In this document: piece by piece, positions 39,967 through 48,954 of the stretch
Layout of the letters: each line of letters begins with the position of its first letter
Numbering within the stretch: the first letter of the stretch is position 1
NCBI RefSeq assembly: GCF_900187135.1
Contig: NZ_LT906443.1
Coordinates: forward strand, 496,001-560,000
Origin: Corynebacterium ulcerans
GTDB lineage: Bacteria; Actinomycetota; Actinomycetes; Mycobacteriales; Mycobacteriaceae
Direction: 5' to 3'
Length of the DNA: 64,000 bases
Notes under the pieces: generated by a model
What the model saw: only the letters and a program-made list of their open reading frames with translations
Told to the model about the DNA's origin: nothing
Databases searched by the model: none
Made by a program: the position numbers and the translations under genes

Positions 39967-40524
39967 CTAGACCTCCATTAACTCTGCTTCTTTTTTAGAA
40001 ACAACCTCATCAACCTGAGCCACGTACTTGGCGGTGATCTTGTCTAATTCCTTTTCGGCTGCTTGAACTTCGTCTTCACCAGCATCGCCATCTTTCTGGA
40101 TCTTTTTCAGCTGATCCATGCCCTTGCGGCGGACGTTACGGATCGCGATCTTTCCGTCTTCGCCCTTAGATTTGGCAACTTTCACCATCTCTTTACGACG
40201 TTCCTCAGTGAGCTGAGGAACTGTGACGCGCAGGACCTGTCCATCGTTTGTGGGATTTACGCCGAGGTCTGAATTCCGAATAGCGTTTTCGATTTCACCC
40301 ATCATCGACATCTCATAAGGCTTGATCAAAAGCATACGAGCTTCAGGCACAGAAATTGTTGCCATCTGCGTGATCGGTGTCGGAACGCCGTAATAATCGG
40401 CGATGACTCCGTTGAACATTGCTGGGTTTGCACGACCAGTACGGATATTAACGAGGTCGTCCCTCGTCCTTTCGACTGTCGTGCCCATGTGCTCTTCAGA
40501 TTCGAGCAAAATATCGTCGATCAT
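39967..40524 (-). CDS. frr: Ribosome recycling factor
   Basis: 185-residue factor that splits post-termination ribosomes with EF-G. It shows [19 protein letters not shown] and the three-helix-bundle end with [17 protein letters not shown]. The ATG at 40524 follows AGAGGGA at normal spacing; the open frame to 40569 is an upstream extension. It is downstream of pyrH with a 130-bp gap. Confidence 0.97.
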   Translation of the reverse strand: MIDDILLESEEHMGTTVERTRDDLVNIRTGRANPAMFNGVIADYYGVPTPITQMATISVPEARMLLIKPYEMSMMGEIENAIRNSDLGVNPTNDGQVLRVTVPQLTEERRKEMVKVAKSKGEDGKIAIRNVRRKGMDQLKKIQKDGDAGEDEVQAAEKELDKITAKYVAQVDEVVSKKEAELMEV

Positions 40525-40654
40525 AAAAATCCCTCTTTGTAAAAGACCACGTGTGATGAAGCGTCGCATGGGTTATGAGAACCAACGCAGATGCCCATTT
40601 CCACAAGTATTTCTATTTCGGAAAAACTCGGTAGTTCAATAGGTACTTAATCTA

Positions 40655-41386
40655 TCAGGACTTGACCAAGGTTCCGATTTGGTCCCCCGCCACCGCACGC
40701 GCGATATTGCCTTCTGTAAGAAGATTGAACACCAAAATCGGCATATCATTGTCCATGCACAGACTAAAGGCCGTCGCATCTGCGACTTTCAAGCCTTTTT
40801 CAATTACTTCACGAGGAGTGATGTCGTTGAATAGCTCTGCTTCAGGATTGGTGCGGGGATCATCGCTGTATACACCATCCACGGCCTTTGCCATGAGAAG
40901 TACTTCACAATCGATCTCCAGAGCGCGTTGCGCTGCCGTCGTATCTGTAGAGAAATACGGCATACCCATCCCTGCTCCAAAGATAACCACACGCCCTTTT
41001 TCTAGATGACGCTTGGCACGAAGAGGCAGGTATGGCTCCGCTACCTGTGCCATGTTGATGGCAGTCTGTACACGGCAGTCGATACCCTCTTGTTCAAGGA
41101 AATCTTGCAAAGCTAGGCAGTTCATGACAGTTCCGAGCATTCCCATGTAGTCGGAACGGTTACGATCTAGACCACGCTGCTGAAGCTGTGCACCACGGAA
41201 GAAGTTTCCGCCACCAATAACAACGGCTATTTCTGCACCATTCCGAGCAACACTAGCGATTTGACGAGCAACATTTTGTACAACATCGGGGTCGATACCA
41301 ACGGAACCACCGCCAAACATTTCACCGCCAAGCTTCAGCATCACTCGTTTGTATCCGGTCCGCGAGTTGGTGGCACCTTCAGCCAT
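40655..41386 (-). CDS. pyrH: UMP kinase
   Basis: Hexameric bacterial UMP kinase of 243 residues converting UMP to UDP. It has the amino-acid-kinase fold with [11 protein letters not shown] (phosphate-binding Lys), [10 protein letters not shown], and the uridine/metal region [13 protein letters not shown]. The ATG at 41386 has GAGAGG upstream. It begins a pyrH-frr-cdsA series and is separated from tsf by a strong terminator. Confidence 0.97.
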   Translation of the reverse strand: MAEGATNSRTGYKRVMLKLGGEMFGGGSVGIDPDVVQNVARQIASVARNGAEIAVVIGGGNFFRGAQLQQRGLDRNRSDYMGMLGTVMNCLALQDFLEQEGIDCRVQTAINMAQVAEPYLPLRAKRHLEKGRVVIFGAGMGMPYFSTDTTAAQRALEIDCEVLLMAKAVDGVYSDDPRTNPEAELFNDITPREVIEKGLKVADATAFSLCMDNDMPILVFNLLTEGNIARAVAGDQIGTLVKS

Positions 41387-41790
41387 TGCAGTAAACCTCT
41401 CCGACTCTCAGGCACTTGACGTAGCCCGAGCCATATTTTGCTCTCTTTTTGGCACGATAGTCCGCATTTCAAGACATTTACATAGGTTATTAGGGCATAA
41501 TAAACCGCCCATCCCCGCGTAAAGCCTGCGCTGCTTCAGTCCCTTAGTCAAAGGCACGACACAACGGAATACGAATCGAAAAGAATTCTACCCGCATATA
41601 CCTTCCAACAAAGCATCCCACTCCGAATAGGCCTTGCATCTGCAGCAGGCATACGCCAAGCCTCGTTAAAAGCACAAAGGCTCCTCCTACGCGTTACTTC
41701 TAAAGTGGGATCTGATAACTCAGTCCGATTCTAGAAGTAGTCCGCGTTAGGAGGAGCCTTTCTACAAACTAGGCAAAACCTAGCAGTCGA
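41387..41790. other. 404-bp intergenic region between tsf and pyrH
   Basis: No gene seen. It holds the large tsf terminator (41676-41761) and, nearer 41400-41500, the expected pyrH promoter, for which I could not assign clear -35/-10 elements. Confidence 0.6.
41676..41761 (-). terminator. Long hairpin terminator of tsf
   Basis: Inverted repeat with 27-30 base arms (41676-41702 with 41732-41761) carrying a small asymmetric bulge around a 29-base loop. On the minus strand the stem ends in TTT followed by GTGCTTTT. It is unusually long for a terminator in this window. Confidence 0.85.
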
Positions 41791-42618
41791 CTAGTGCTGG
41801 CCGACCTCGTAACGAACGAAACCGGTCAGGGTAACGCCAGCCTCATCCATGACCTGCTTAACAGTCTTCTTGCTATCTGCAACAGAAGCCTGCTCTACAA
41901 GGCAGACATCCTTGTAGAAACCATTGAGACGGCCCTCAACGATCTTCGGGATAGCCTGCTCAGGCTTTCCTTCTTCACGAGTGATCTGCTCAGCAATGGA
42001 GCGTTCCTTCTCCACAACCTCAGCAGGCACGTCCTCACGGGTCAGGTATGCAGCCTTCAGTGCAGCAACCTGCATAGCAGCGGCATGTGCAGCCTGCTTA
42101 GCGGCATCGCCTTCACCGGTGTATGCAACCATAACGCCCACAGCTGGGGGAAGGTCAGCAGAACGCTGGTGCAAGTAAACAGAGAGGTTCTCAGCTTCCA
42201 AGGTCGCTGCGCGACGAAGTTCCAGCTTCTCACCGATCTTTGCGGAGAGCTCCTGGATAGCGTCAGCAGCAGACTTTCCGTCAACGTCAGCAGCAGCAAG
42301 TTCTTCAGCAGAGTTAGCCTTCACAGCAGCAGCAGCGTCTGCAACCTTCTGAGCAAACTCCTTGAACTCAGCGTTCTTAGCAACAAAGTCGGTCTCAGAG
42401 TTGATCTCGACCATGGTGTTGCCGGAAACAGCAATCAGGCCCTCGGTAGCGTTGCGCTCAGCACGCTTTCCGACGTCCTTAGCACCCTTAATACGAAGAA
42501 CCTCAACAGCTTTGTCAAAATCGCCATTGGTCTCTTCCAAAGCCTTCTTGCAGTCAAGCATGCCGGAACCGGTGATCTCGCGGAGCTTCTTTACGTCTGC
42601 AGCAGTGTAGTTCGCCAT
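41791..42618 (-). CDS. tsf: Elongation factor Ts
   Basis: 275-residue nucleotide exchange factor for EF-Tu. UBA-like N-terminal domain with [28 protein letters not shown] signature, and an actinobacterial-length core with two dimerisation subdomains. The ATG at 42618 is preceded by GAGGAGG; the frame is open further upstream to 42690 without support. It lies 293 bp after rpsB, separated by a structured spacer. Confidence 0.97.
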   Translation of the reverse strand: MANYTAADVKKLREITGSGMLDCKKALEETNGDFDKAVEVLRIKGAKDVGKRAERNATEGLIAVSGNTMVEINSETDFVAKNAEFKEFAQKVADAAAAVKANSAEELAAADVDGKSAADAIQELSAKIGEKLELRRAATLEAENLSVYLHQRSADLPPAVGVMVAYTGEGDAAKQAAHAAAMQVAALKAAYLTREDVPAEVVEKERSIAEQITREEGKPEQAIPKIVEGRLNGFYKDVCLVEQASVADSKKTVKQVMDEAGVTLTGFVRYEVGQH

Positions 42619-42795
42619 TATCGGGGCGATCCTCCTCATGTAGGAAAAATTCTGAAGATTTTCGATGTTTAGCGTATCTGACTCTCGCACTTTATGCAGA
42701 AAGACGTCACACTTTTCATCACAATGACCCTAAGGCCTCAAGTCTCAGTGGCTCTTTCCCAAATGCTTCGCAAATAAGGAAAGATAAAACCACAA

Positions 42796-42901
42796 GGAGC
42801 CCCCACCCCGAGCCTCAAAAGCCAACTTCAATTATTTTGGCTTCCTTGCTCTGGAGCTGGGGGCTCGCAGCTATGCCACCCACCGCCAAAGCGGTGGGTG
42901 C
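42796..42901 (-). terminator. Structured rpsB-tsf spacer, possible attenuator/terminator
   Basis: On the minus strand, 11 bp after the rpsB stop, comes a perfect 10-bp hairpin (42877-42900, 4-base loop). Next is a larger stem (arms 42797-42805 and 42858-42866) that encloses a small hairpin GCCAA/TTGGC followed by TTTT. The arrangement could stop or slow transcription between rpsB and tsf. No binding partner is known. Confidence 0.55.
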
Positions 42902-42911
42902 AAAAGAAGTT

Positions 42912-43742
42912 TTACTTAGCCTCAGCCTCAGCTGCGACCTCTGCAGGTGCCTCAACCTTTGCTGCAACTTCTTCAGTTGCTTCTACTTTGGCGGCAACCT
43001 CAGTCTTGTTTGCGTCACCGGCAGCTTCCTTTGCTGCAGCAAGAGCGCGCTCTTCACGAGCCTTCTTACCTTCAATAACAGCGCTGGAGATAACACGGGT
43101 CAGGACGTCGATGGAGCGGATAGCATCATCGTTACCTGGGACCGGGAAGTTAACAACATCCGGATCACAGTTGGTGTCAAGGATTGCAACAACAGGGATG
43201 TTCAGCTTGTGAGCCTCAGAAACAGCAATGTGCTCCTTGTTGGTGTCAATGACCCACATTGCAGAAGGAATCTTGTTCATGTCTGCAATACCGCCAAGAA
43301 CGCGCTCAAGCTTGGTGCGCTCACGGGTAAGCATGAGAACTTCCTTCTTGGTACGGCCATCGTAGCCGTTCTCTGCAGCATCCATAGCCTGCAGTTCTTT
43401 CATGCGGTGCAGACGCTTGGAGACAGTCTGGAAGTTGGTCAGCATACCGCCGAGCCAGCGGTGGTTCACGTAAGGCATACCAACGCGCTCAGCTTCGTTC
43501 TTCACAGACTCCTGAGCCTGCTTCTTGGTACCAACATAAAGGATGGTGCCGCCGTGAGCAACGGTCTCTTTAACAAACTCGTAAGCCTCGTTGATGAAGG
43601 TCAGGGTCTGCTGCAAGTCAATGATGTAGATGCCGTTACGGTCGGTGAAGATGAAACGACGCATCTTCGGGTTCCAACGGCGGGTCTGGTGACCGAAGTG
43701 GACACCAGCGTCGAGAAGCTCTCGCATGGTTACAACTGCCAT
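42912..43742 (-). CDS. rpsB: 30S ribosomal protein S2
   Basis: 276 residues: [22 protein letters not shown] at the start, the coiled-coil insert near 100-160 ([16 protein letters not shown]), and [24 protein letters not shown]. The C-terminal tail is Ala/Glu/Val-rich ([20 protein letters not shown]) with a short internal repeat. First gene of the rpsB-tsf unit. Confidence 0.98.
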   Translation of the reverse strand: MAVVTMRELLDAGVHFGHQTRRWNPKMRRFIFTDRNGIYIIDLQQTLTFINEAYEFVKETVAHGGTILYVGTKKQAQESVKNEAERVGMPYVNHRWLGGMLTNFQTVSKRLHRMKELQAMDAAENGYDGRTKKEVLMLTRERTKLERVLGGIADMNKIPSAMWVIDTNKEHIAVSEAHKLNIPVVAILDTNCDPDVVNFPVPGNDDAIRSIDVLTRVISSAVIEGKKAREERALAAAKEAAGDANKTEVAAKVEATEEVAAKVEAPAEVAAEAEAK

Positions 43743-44112
43743 GAGTGCTTCCTTTCTCTAAAAATCGTGGTTGTCATATTTTCACGGGTTTTCCCCGTGT
43801 CCTAGCAGAACTGAAACGAAAAGCAACACCCGGAGCTTCTTTAAAGCAAGAAGCATGGGACCACGTTGTTTCGCTGTCACCGCAAAGTGACGCCAGAACT
43901 GCGCGTAGTCAGTACGCCAAACTCAGGACACACTGCTAGCGAGCTAGTTTAGACTGACTCTTTCCCGGAAACAAAATGGATATTCCGCCTATCCACATAT
44001 ACAACGATCCCCGCGTCCCCATAAGCAACAAAAGGCTTCTTTCGCCCCAGATTCCACAATTCACGCTTTCCCTATTCTGTTTTTCAAAACAACATCGGAA
44101 AACATCAGATCC
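43743..44112. other. 370-bp divergent region upstream of rpsB
   Basis: No gene seen. A small hairpin at 43783-43799 (CACGG/CCGTG), 40 bp upstream of the rpsB start on the minus strand, may be part of the mRNA leader. AAAGGA just before the rpsB ATG is the ribosome binding site. Promoters for rpsB and the plus-strand M23 gene are expected here. Confidence 0.5.
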
Positions 44113-44643
44113 ATGACGTTTTCCCGATTAGACACCCGCACTGCAGCAAAAAATAAAACCTTTTTAGTCAAACTGACCATTCTTTTCGCTACCCTTACTG
44201 CAACCTTCTCGGCTTCTCCCGTCGCACACAGCTATAGAGACCCGACTTCCGGAAACCGGTCTGCGAGAAAAGTCCTCAAAGGCTTTAAAAAACCCGAACA
44301 CAACTGGCTTCCCGGCCATCGCGGCGTAGACCTCGAGTTAGAGATAGGAGCAAACGTACTTGCTGCTGAAACTGGAATAGTCGCGTTCTCTGGGACCGTA
44401 GCCGGAACCCCCACACTATCTATCGACCACCCCGATGGAATACGAACTACCTACCAGCCGGTGTTCACATCCTTAAGAAAAGGCGACCATGTCCAGGTAG
44501 GGGACGTTATCGGACAATTAGCACCCAGCTCCAATGGCGATCCCGGGCTCCACTGGGGCGCTTTTACGGGCAACTATGACTATCTAAATCCCTTATCGCT
44601 TCTCGACGCCCCCGTTATCCGACTCAAGCCACTGCCTAACTAA
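44113..44643 (+). CDS. Secreted M23-like peptidase family protein
   Basis: 176 residues with an N-terminal hydrophobic signal sequence (about 18-37, ending near VAHS) and a LytM/M23 domain. The first zinc motif HxxxD is present as HRGVD. The usual HxH is GLHWG, so the zinc-ligand His stays but the first (catalytic) His is Gly, and the usual YxHL-type His region reads TTYQPV. Similar changes occur in the actinobacterial proteins at this locus (Rv2891 position). It is likely an exported cell-wall protein, possibly with weak or no hydrolase activity. Confidence 0.82.
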   Translation: MTFSRLDTRTAAKNKTFLVKLTILFATLTATFSASPVAHSYRDPTSGNRSARKVLKGFKKPEHNWLPGHRGVDLELEIGANVLAAETGIVAFSGTVAGTPTLSIDHPDGIRTTYQPVFTSLRKGDHVQVGDVIGQLAPSSNGDPGLHWGAFTGNYDYLNPLSLLDAPVIRLKPLPN

Positions 44644-44650
44644 ACCAATC

Positions 44651-45532
44651 TCATGCCCTCGGATGCGATTGCTTAAACGCTTCTTTGAGGCGCTGGGAAC
44701 TCACATGTGTATAAATTTGTGTAGTGCTCAACGACGAATGACCAAGTAATTCTTGAACAATTCGCAGATCGGCGCCGCCATCAAGCATGTGAGTGGCAGC
44801 GGTATGGCGCACCGAGTGGGGCCCCAATCCTGCGATTCCGGCTTCCTTACCTGCTGCGTCGACAAGCCTCCGAACTTGGCGCGGATCCAGCCGCCCCCCT
44901 CGAACCCCCAAGAACAGCGCCACTTCAGATTTATCCTTATACATAGCCGGCCGTCCAAGTTCTATCCACTGAGCCAGTGCGTCGTGCGCAGCCCGACCAA
45001 AAGGAACGACTCGCTGCTTGTCTCCTTTACCCAGTACTTTTACCGTTTTTCGCTGCCAGTCAATATCTTCAAGGTCGATACCGCATAACTCCGATACCCG
45101 AATCCCCGTTGCATACAACAGCTCAAGAACCGCTCGATCTCGCACAAATTCCGCTTCGCTTTTCGACGCCGGATGTTCAACCACGGACTCCGCTTGCCCC
45201 GCAGCCAGCACTTTAGGCAAATGCTGCCCTACCTTTGGAGCAATCAGTCGAGCAGCCACATCAGTCTCAATATATCCTTGCTTGAGCAACCACGAACTCA
45301 TCGCCCTAGCAGCCGCCACCCGGCGCGCAAGGGTGGCACGCGATTTCCCTTCCGCCACTGCCTCCCCCAACCAGTCCCGTAAGTTGTCCAGGGTAAAATC
45401 CTTCAGCTCAGGTTTCCGGCCAGCGAAAGTATGAAGGTCACTGCGATAGCCTTTAAGTGTGGCGGGAGATCTACCCGATACGAGTTCCAAGTGCTCAATA
45501 AAATCGTCTATCAGAGCCACCATCTGGACCAT
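44651..45532 (-). CDS. xerC: Tyrosine recombinase XerC
   Basis: 293-residue site-specific recombinase that resolves chromosome dimers with XerD at dif. Core-binding N-terminal domain, then the catalytic set: Arg in GIRVSELCGID, HxxR in PHSVRHTAATH, His in LLGHSS, and Tyr in TTQIYTHVS. It converges with the M23 gene with a 7-bp gap. Its start is uncertain (ATG 45532 or 45523); neither has a good Shine-Dalgarno. Confidence 0.94.
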   Translation of the reverse strand: MVQMVALIDDFIEHLELVSGRSPATLKGYRSDLHTFAGRKPELKDFTLDNLRDWLGEAVAEGKSRATLARRVAAARAMSSWLLKQGYIETDVAARLIAPKVGQHLPKVLAAGQAESVVEHPASKSEAEFVRDRAVLELLYATGIRVSELCGIDLEDIDWQRKTVKVLGKGDKQRVVPFGRAAHDALAQWIELGRPAMYKDKSEVALFLGVRGGRLDPRQVRRLVDAAGKEAGIAGLGPHSVRHTAATHMLDGGADLRIVQELLGHSSLSTTQIYTHVSSQRLKEAFKQSHPRA

Positions 45533-45558
45533 TGCGTTCTAGCCTCTCCCCACATAGA

Positions 45559-45597
45559 CAAGAGCGGAGACTACCGTTTCCGGCAGCTCCGCTCTTG
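45559..45597. terminator. Hairpin between dprA and xerC, tentative
   Basis: A perfect 11-bp stem (CAAGAGCGGAG and its complement) with a 17-base loop that has its own small CCG/CGG stem. There is no T run on either side, so termination is only one possibility. Confidence 0.4.
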
Positions 45598-45731
45598 AAT
45601 CTGACTCACCCATAGTGCATAACCATAGCGCGAAGACGTCTGGCGTTAAAAGACCGCATCACGATCACTAAAAAGCCTTCAGCCTCGGCATCTCCGATCA
45701 AGAACCAGCCCGAACCCGATCAGAGATTAAA

Positions 45732-45750
45732 TTAGGCTTGCCTGACTAAC
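45732..45750. promoter_or_regulatory. Candidate DtxR (iron repressor) box
   Basis: TTAGGCTTGCCTGACTAAC matches 13 of 19 positions of the DtxR consensus TWAGGTTAGSCTAACCTWA, including the TTAGG and GCCT core. It lies in a gene-free gap behind dprA with no downstream plus-strand gene, so its target is unclear. It may be a relic of a lost iron-regulated gene. Confidence 0.5.
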
Positions 45751-45858
45751 TTTAAGCCGCATGTACAAAATATGCAACCCCTTCACAATAAAAAGGTTGA
45801 TAATTATTCACGGCGATGGCTTACTTCCACCGGCACTCCATCTACTTGTCATTAAAAA

Positions 45859-47019
45859 TTACACGTTGCGTCGCCAACCGGCACCTTCTCTTCGCACCAT
45901 CCCCTTGTTTGATAGCTCAAGCAATAAGTGGACGGCTAAGCCAATAGAGACACCAGCACGTCGAGCAATAATTTCTGTCGCCTCGGTTTCTGAACCTAGT
46001 GAGTCATAAATTCGAAGTTCATTCCGGGTTAACTTCTGCACGGAATTAGGGGCGAACGATATCTCATATTGCTCATTAACGTCGACCTCACCGATTCTAG
46101 AGATCAAGGCACGGATCTCATCTGCGCTACAGATTAGTTCCGCCTCATGGTTCCGTATCCGTTCATGACATCCGAGAGAGCCAACTGTAGTAATCGGGCC
46201 TGGCACAGCCATGGCCACGCGCCCTAAAGCACTTGCCCAACTCAGCGTATTTAATGCACCTGATCGCCACGCAGCTTCTACGGCAACTGTCCCCAGAGAT
46301 AGAGCTGCTACCAATCTGTTACGCGTAAGAAAGCGGTGGCGATGCGGCGACAGGCCTGGTGCATATTCACTCACCATGCATCCTTTTTGCATAACGGAAC
46401 GAAACAACCCAGCGTTGCTCGATGGATATGCCTTGTCCAACCCCCTAGCCGCTACCACGACTGTAGTTCCGGATCTATTAAGCGCTTCTGTATGCGCCTG
46501 TGTATCTATACCCAGAGCACCACCGGAGATAATCGAATACTGATGATCCACTAAGCCAGCCACCAGAAGCTTCGTCGCTTCCCTCCCATATGTACTCGCT
46601 GCGCGCGTTCCCACCACCGAAACTGACTGCTGTGTGCATTCCGACACGTTTCTTCCCACAACCCACAACGCATGCGGCATCACCGCATCTTCCTGATATG
46701 AACGGTTGTGATCGCTCTTTCCAGATTCTGCAAAGCTAAAGGCACTCTCAAAAAGATGCCGAGGCCATTCATCATCCTCTGCAGTAATAAGCCGACCACC
46801 AAGATCTGAAATCCGCTTCAGATCTTCTTGTGCGTTATCATGCAAATAGCGAGCCTGTGTTGACCTCAAAAGCGCCGTACCAAGCCAGGGTTCACGATTC
46901 TTTAACGCGTAGGCTATTCGCTCTGGGTCAATCCCTTTTCTCAACAACCGCTGAAGCTCTCGATTCGGCCCTTCAAGCACTCGCGATAAATACGCCCATG
47001 CTTTCAATCGGTCGTTCAT
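45859..47019 (-). CDS. dprA: DNA processing protein DprA
   Basis: 386-residue single-stranded-DNA-binding protein that loads RecA in transformation in competent bacteria. Rossmann-like core with SVVGTRAASTYGREAT, ISGGALGIDTQAH and FLTRNRLVAALSLGTVAVEA, and a C-terminal winged-helix-like domain (EATEIIARRAGVSIG). The ATG at 47019 overlaps the comM stop as ATGA. Corynebacteria are not known to be broadly competent, so the role here is open. Confidence 0.93.
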   Translation of the reverse strand: MNDRLKAWAYLSRVLEGPNRELQRLLRKGIDPERIAYALKNREPWLGTALLRSTQARYLHDNAQEDLKRISDLGGRLITAEDDEWPRHLFESAFSFAESGKSDHNRSYQEDAVMPHALWVVGRNVSECTQQSVSVVGTRAASTYGREATKLLVAGLVDHQYSIISGGALGIDTQAHTEALNRSGTTVVVAARGLDKAYPSSNAGLFRSVMQKGCMVSEYAPGLSPHRHRFLTRNRLVAALSLGTVAVEAAWRSGALNTLSWASALGRVAMAVPGPITTVGSLGCHERIRNHEAELICSADEIRALISRIGEVDVNEQYEISFAPNSVQKLTRNELRIYDSLGSETEATEIIARRAGVSIGLAVHLLLELSNKGMVRREGAGWRRNV

Positions 47020-48566
47020 GCCAAGACCCCCAATGATTGAGCATCGCGTAGTTCCAATGCTTGTGCTACATGTCCCAGATCCGGACTAGCTGCACCATCT
47101 AAGTCACTGAGTGTCCACGCCATTTTTAAGGCTCTGTCCGCCCCTCGATGACTTATACTGCCGTTGCCAAGATACGCCGTAAGGAGTGCCATTCCCGCAG
47201 AATCCGCGGGAAATTCTCGACGCAACACGTGTGGATTCATCGCTGCGTTTGTTTGAACACCGTACCCCGCTTTTTGCCACCGAAACCTCGCACGATCTCG
47301 GGCCGCCGATACCCGCTGAGCAATCGTGGAACTGGATTCCTCGTATCCATCAGACAGCAACGGTCCCTTTGACTGAGTGCGAACAATAATATCGATCCGG
47401 TCCCGCAACGGACCCGATACATTGTTAAGGTAATTCCTCCTTACCATGGAAGTACACCTGCACTGAGCAGGATCTTCTACTGCACAGCGACAGGGATTAG
47501 CTGCCAAAACAAGCTGAAATCTTGCAGGAAATCGTATTTCTTGTTGCGCTCGCACAAGTCGCACGCCTCCTTCTTCCATAGGAGTGCGGAGGCAGTCCAA
47601 TACCCGAGCTGGAATTTCACTTACTTCATCAAGAAAAAGAACGCCCGTATGGGCAAAACTCACAGCCCCAGGTCGCGGGTTCCCGGCACCACCACCCAAA
47701 AGCGCAGCCCGACTCACAGAGTGGTGCGGAGCAATAAAAGGAGCATGTGTGGCAAGACTCCGAAATGTTTTTCCAACAACTGAATGTATTGCCATCGCTT
47801 CTAACAACTCTTCAGAGGTGGGCCGGGGAAGGATCGTAGGAATTCGTTCCGCTATCATCGATTTTCCGCTCCCAGGTGGGCCGATCATAAACAAATTATG
47901 TCCGCCCGCTGCCGCTATCTCCGCAGCACGTTTAGCCTCAGGCTGCCCAACCACGTCTGCTAAATCTTTCCCATTCGCGATCGCACACGCCTTTCTTTCT
48001 CCATGAGCACTGCTCTCCCCCACTTCCCGCAGATTATCCGCGCCTCTTAGCCATTCAAGGACTGCACAAATAGTAGGAGCGACCAGGACTTTAATATCTG
48101 AGATGCAGGTTATCGCTTTCGCTTCTTCAGCGTTTTTAGCTGGTATAACAGCTGTTTTAATCCCTTGGTCCCGCGCAGCGATCAGCGCTGGCACTACACC
48201 GGGGACAGCTCTGATACCACCGTCTAATGCCACTTCTCCAAGTAGCATCGTGGACTCAAGTCGTCGTAACGCTGACAACCGCATATCTGCTGCGCACAAG
48301 ATGCCCATGCACATAGCTACATCGACCTGTGAACCAGATTTTCTCAACGAAGCTGGAGACAAACTAACGATCACTTTTGTTTTAGGCCACGCGAGTCCTG
48401 AATTCTGCACGGCTGTTTTCATGCGGTCTCGTGCTTCAGCAATCGCAGCATCCGCAAGCCCCACCACATACGTTCCGGGAAGCCCTGGGCCTATGTTTAC
48501 TTCTACGGTAACAACGTAACCTGTCACTCCCATGATCGCTGCGGAAAGAGTTCTAGCAAGCGCCAC
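47016..48566 (-). CDS. comM: ComM/YifB-family AAA+ helicase (Mg-chelatase-like)
   Basis: 516 residues: a Lon-like N-terminal domain (GLPGTYVVGLADAAIAEARDR), an AAA+ core with Walker A IGPPGSGKSM and Walker B VLFLDEVSEI, a cysteine-rich insertion (NPCRCAVEDPAQCRC) and the C-terminal chelatase-type domain. ComM is a branch-migration helicase in transformation in Vibrio; its role here is inferred. I chose the GTG at 48566 for its AAGGGA; the open frame reaches 48632. It overlaps yraN by 14 bp and dprA by 4 bp. Confidence 0.93.
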   Translation of the reverse strand: MALARTLSAAIMGVTGYVVTVEVNIGPGLPGTYVVGLADAAIAEARDRMKTAVQNSGLAWPKTKVIVSLSPASLRKSGSQVDVAMCMGILCAADMRLSALRRLESTMLLGEVALDGGIRAVPGVVPALIAARDQGIKTAVIPAKNAEEAKAITCISDIKVLVAPTICAVLEWLRGADNLREVGESSAHGERKACAIANGKDLADVVGQPEAKRAAEIAAAGGHNLFMIGPPGSGKSMIAERIPTILPRPTSEELLEAMAIHSVVGKTFRSLATHAPFIAPHHSVSRAALLGGGAGNPRPGAVSFAHTGVLFLDEVSEIPARVLDCLRTPMEEGGVRLVRAQQEIRFPARFQLVLAANPCRCAVEDPAQCRCTSMVRRNYLNNVSGPLRDRIDIIVRTQSKGPLLSDGYEESSSTIAQRVSAARDRARFRWQKAGYGVQTNAAMNPHVLRREFPADSAGMALLTAYLGNGSISHRGADRALKMAWTLSDLDGAASPDLGHVAQALELRDAQSLGVLA

Positions 48567-48954
48567 GATCAATCCCTTCATAACAGGTAATCTGTACAGA
48601 AGAATCTCTGGCGATACAGATAACAATCGCATCGAATCGAATGTTCAACCATCTTTTATCCTGTAACCATAAATATGCTGCCTTGCGCATTTTTCTGAGT
48701 TTCTTAGCTGTAATAGCCTCCTCTACTCCATAAAGAGGTGTGGTACGAGTTTTTACTTCAACAAAAACAAAGCTCCCGTCCGGAGCTTCAAGCACCAAAT
48801 CAAGTTCTCCTGTTGGAAACTGCGCATTGCGATCCACTACCACGTAGCCCTTGGCTTGATACCACTGTGCAGCAATCTTTTCGCCTTCCTCCCCTGTTAC
48901 ACGATGTTGTGGACGCTGTACAGGGGTAGGCGCATGACTAAAAGTGGCTTTCAT
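48553..48954 (-). CDS. yraN: YraN family (UPF0102) endonuclease-like protein
   Basis: 133 residues with the UPF0102 core: GEEGEKIAAQWYQAKGYVVVDRN, then GELDLVLEAPDGSFVFVEVKTR, which is the PD-(D/E)XK nuclease motif (E-D-ExK). Usual companion of dprA-comM; the biological role is unsettled. It is first in the yraN-comM-dprA series, with overlapping genes that indicate co-translation. Confidence 0.92.
   Translation of the reverse strand: MKATFSHAPTPVQRPQHRVTGEEGEKIAAQWYQAKGYVVVDRNAQFPTGELDLVLEAPDGSFVFVEVKTRTTPLYGVEEAITAKKLRKMRKAAYLWLQDKRWLNIRFDAIVICIARDSSVQITCYEGIDRGAC

Larger units (their letters stand above)
45533..45858. other. 326-bp gap between dprA and xerC without a gene
   Basis: It contains an 11-bp inverted repeat (45559-45569 with 45587-45597) and a DtxR-like box (45732-45750), both listed separately. 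An 82-codon plus-strand frame (45761-46009) starts here but runs mostly antisense to dprA and is unsupported. Confidence 0.55.

Noticed and set aside
41794..42672. 292-codon plus-strand frame opposite tsf
   Set aside because: Antisense shadow of tsf; no independent support.
42837..43805. Long plus-strand open frame (322 codons) opposite rpsB
   Set aside because: It is a shadow of the well-recognised rpsB gene on the other strand; its composition (Leu/Ser/Cys-rich runs) is that of antisense codons.
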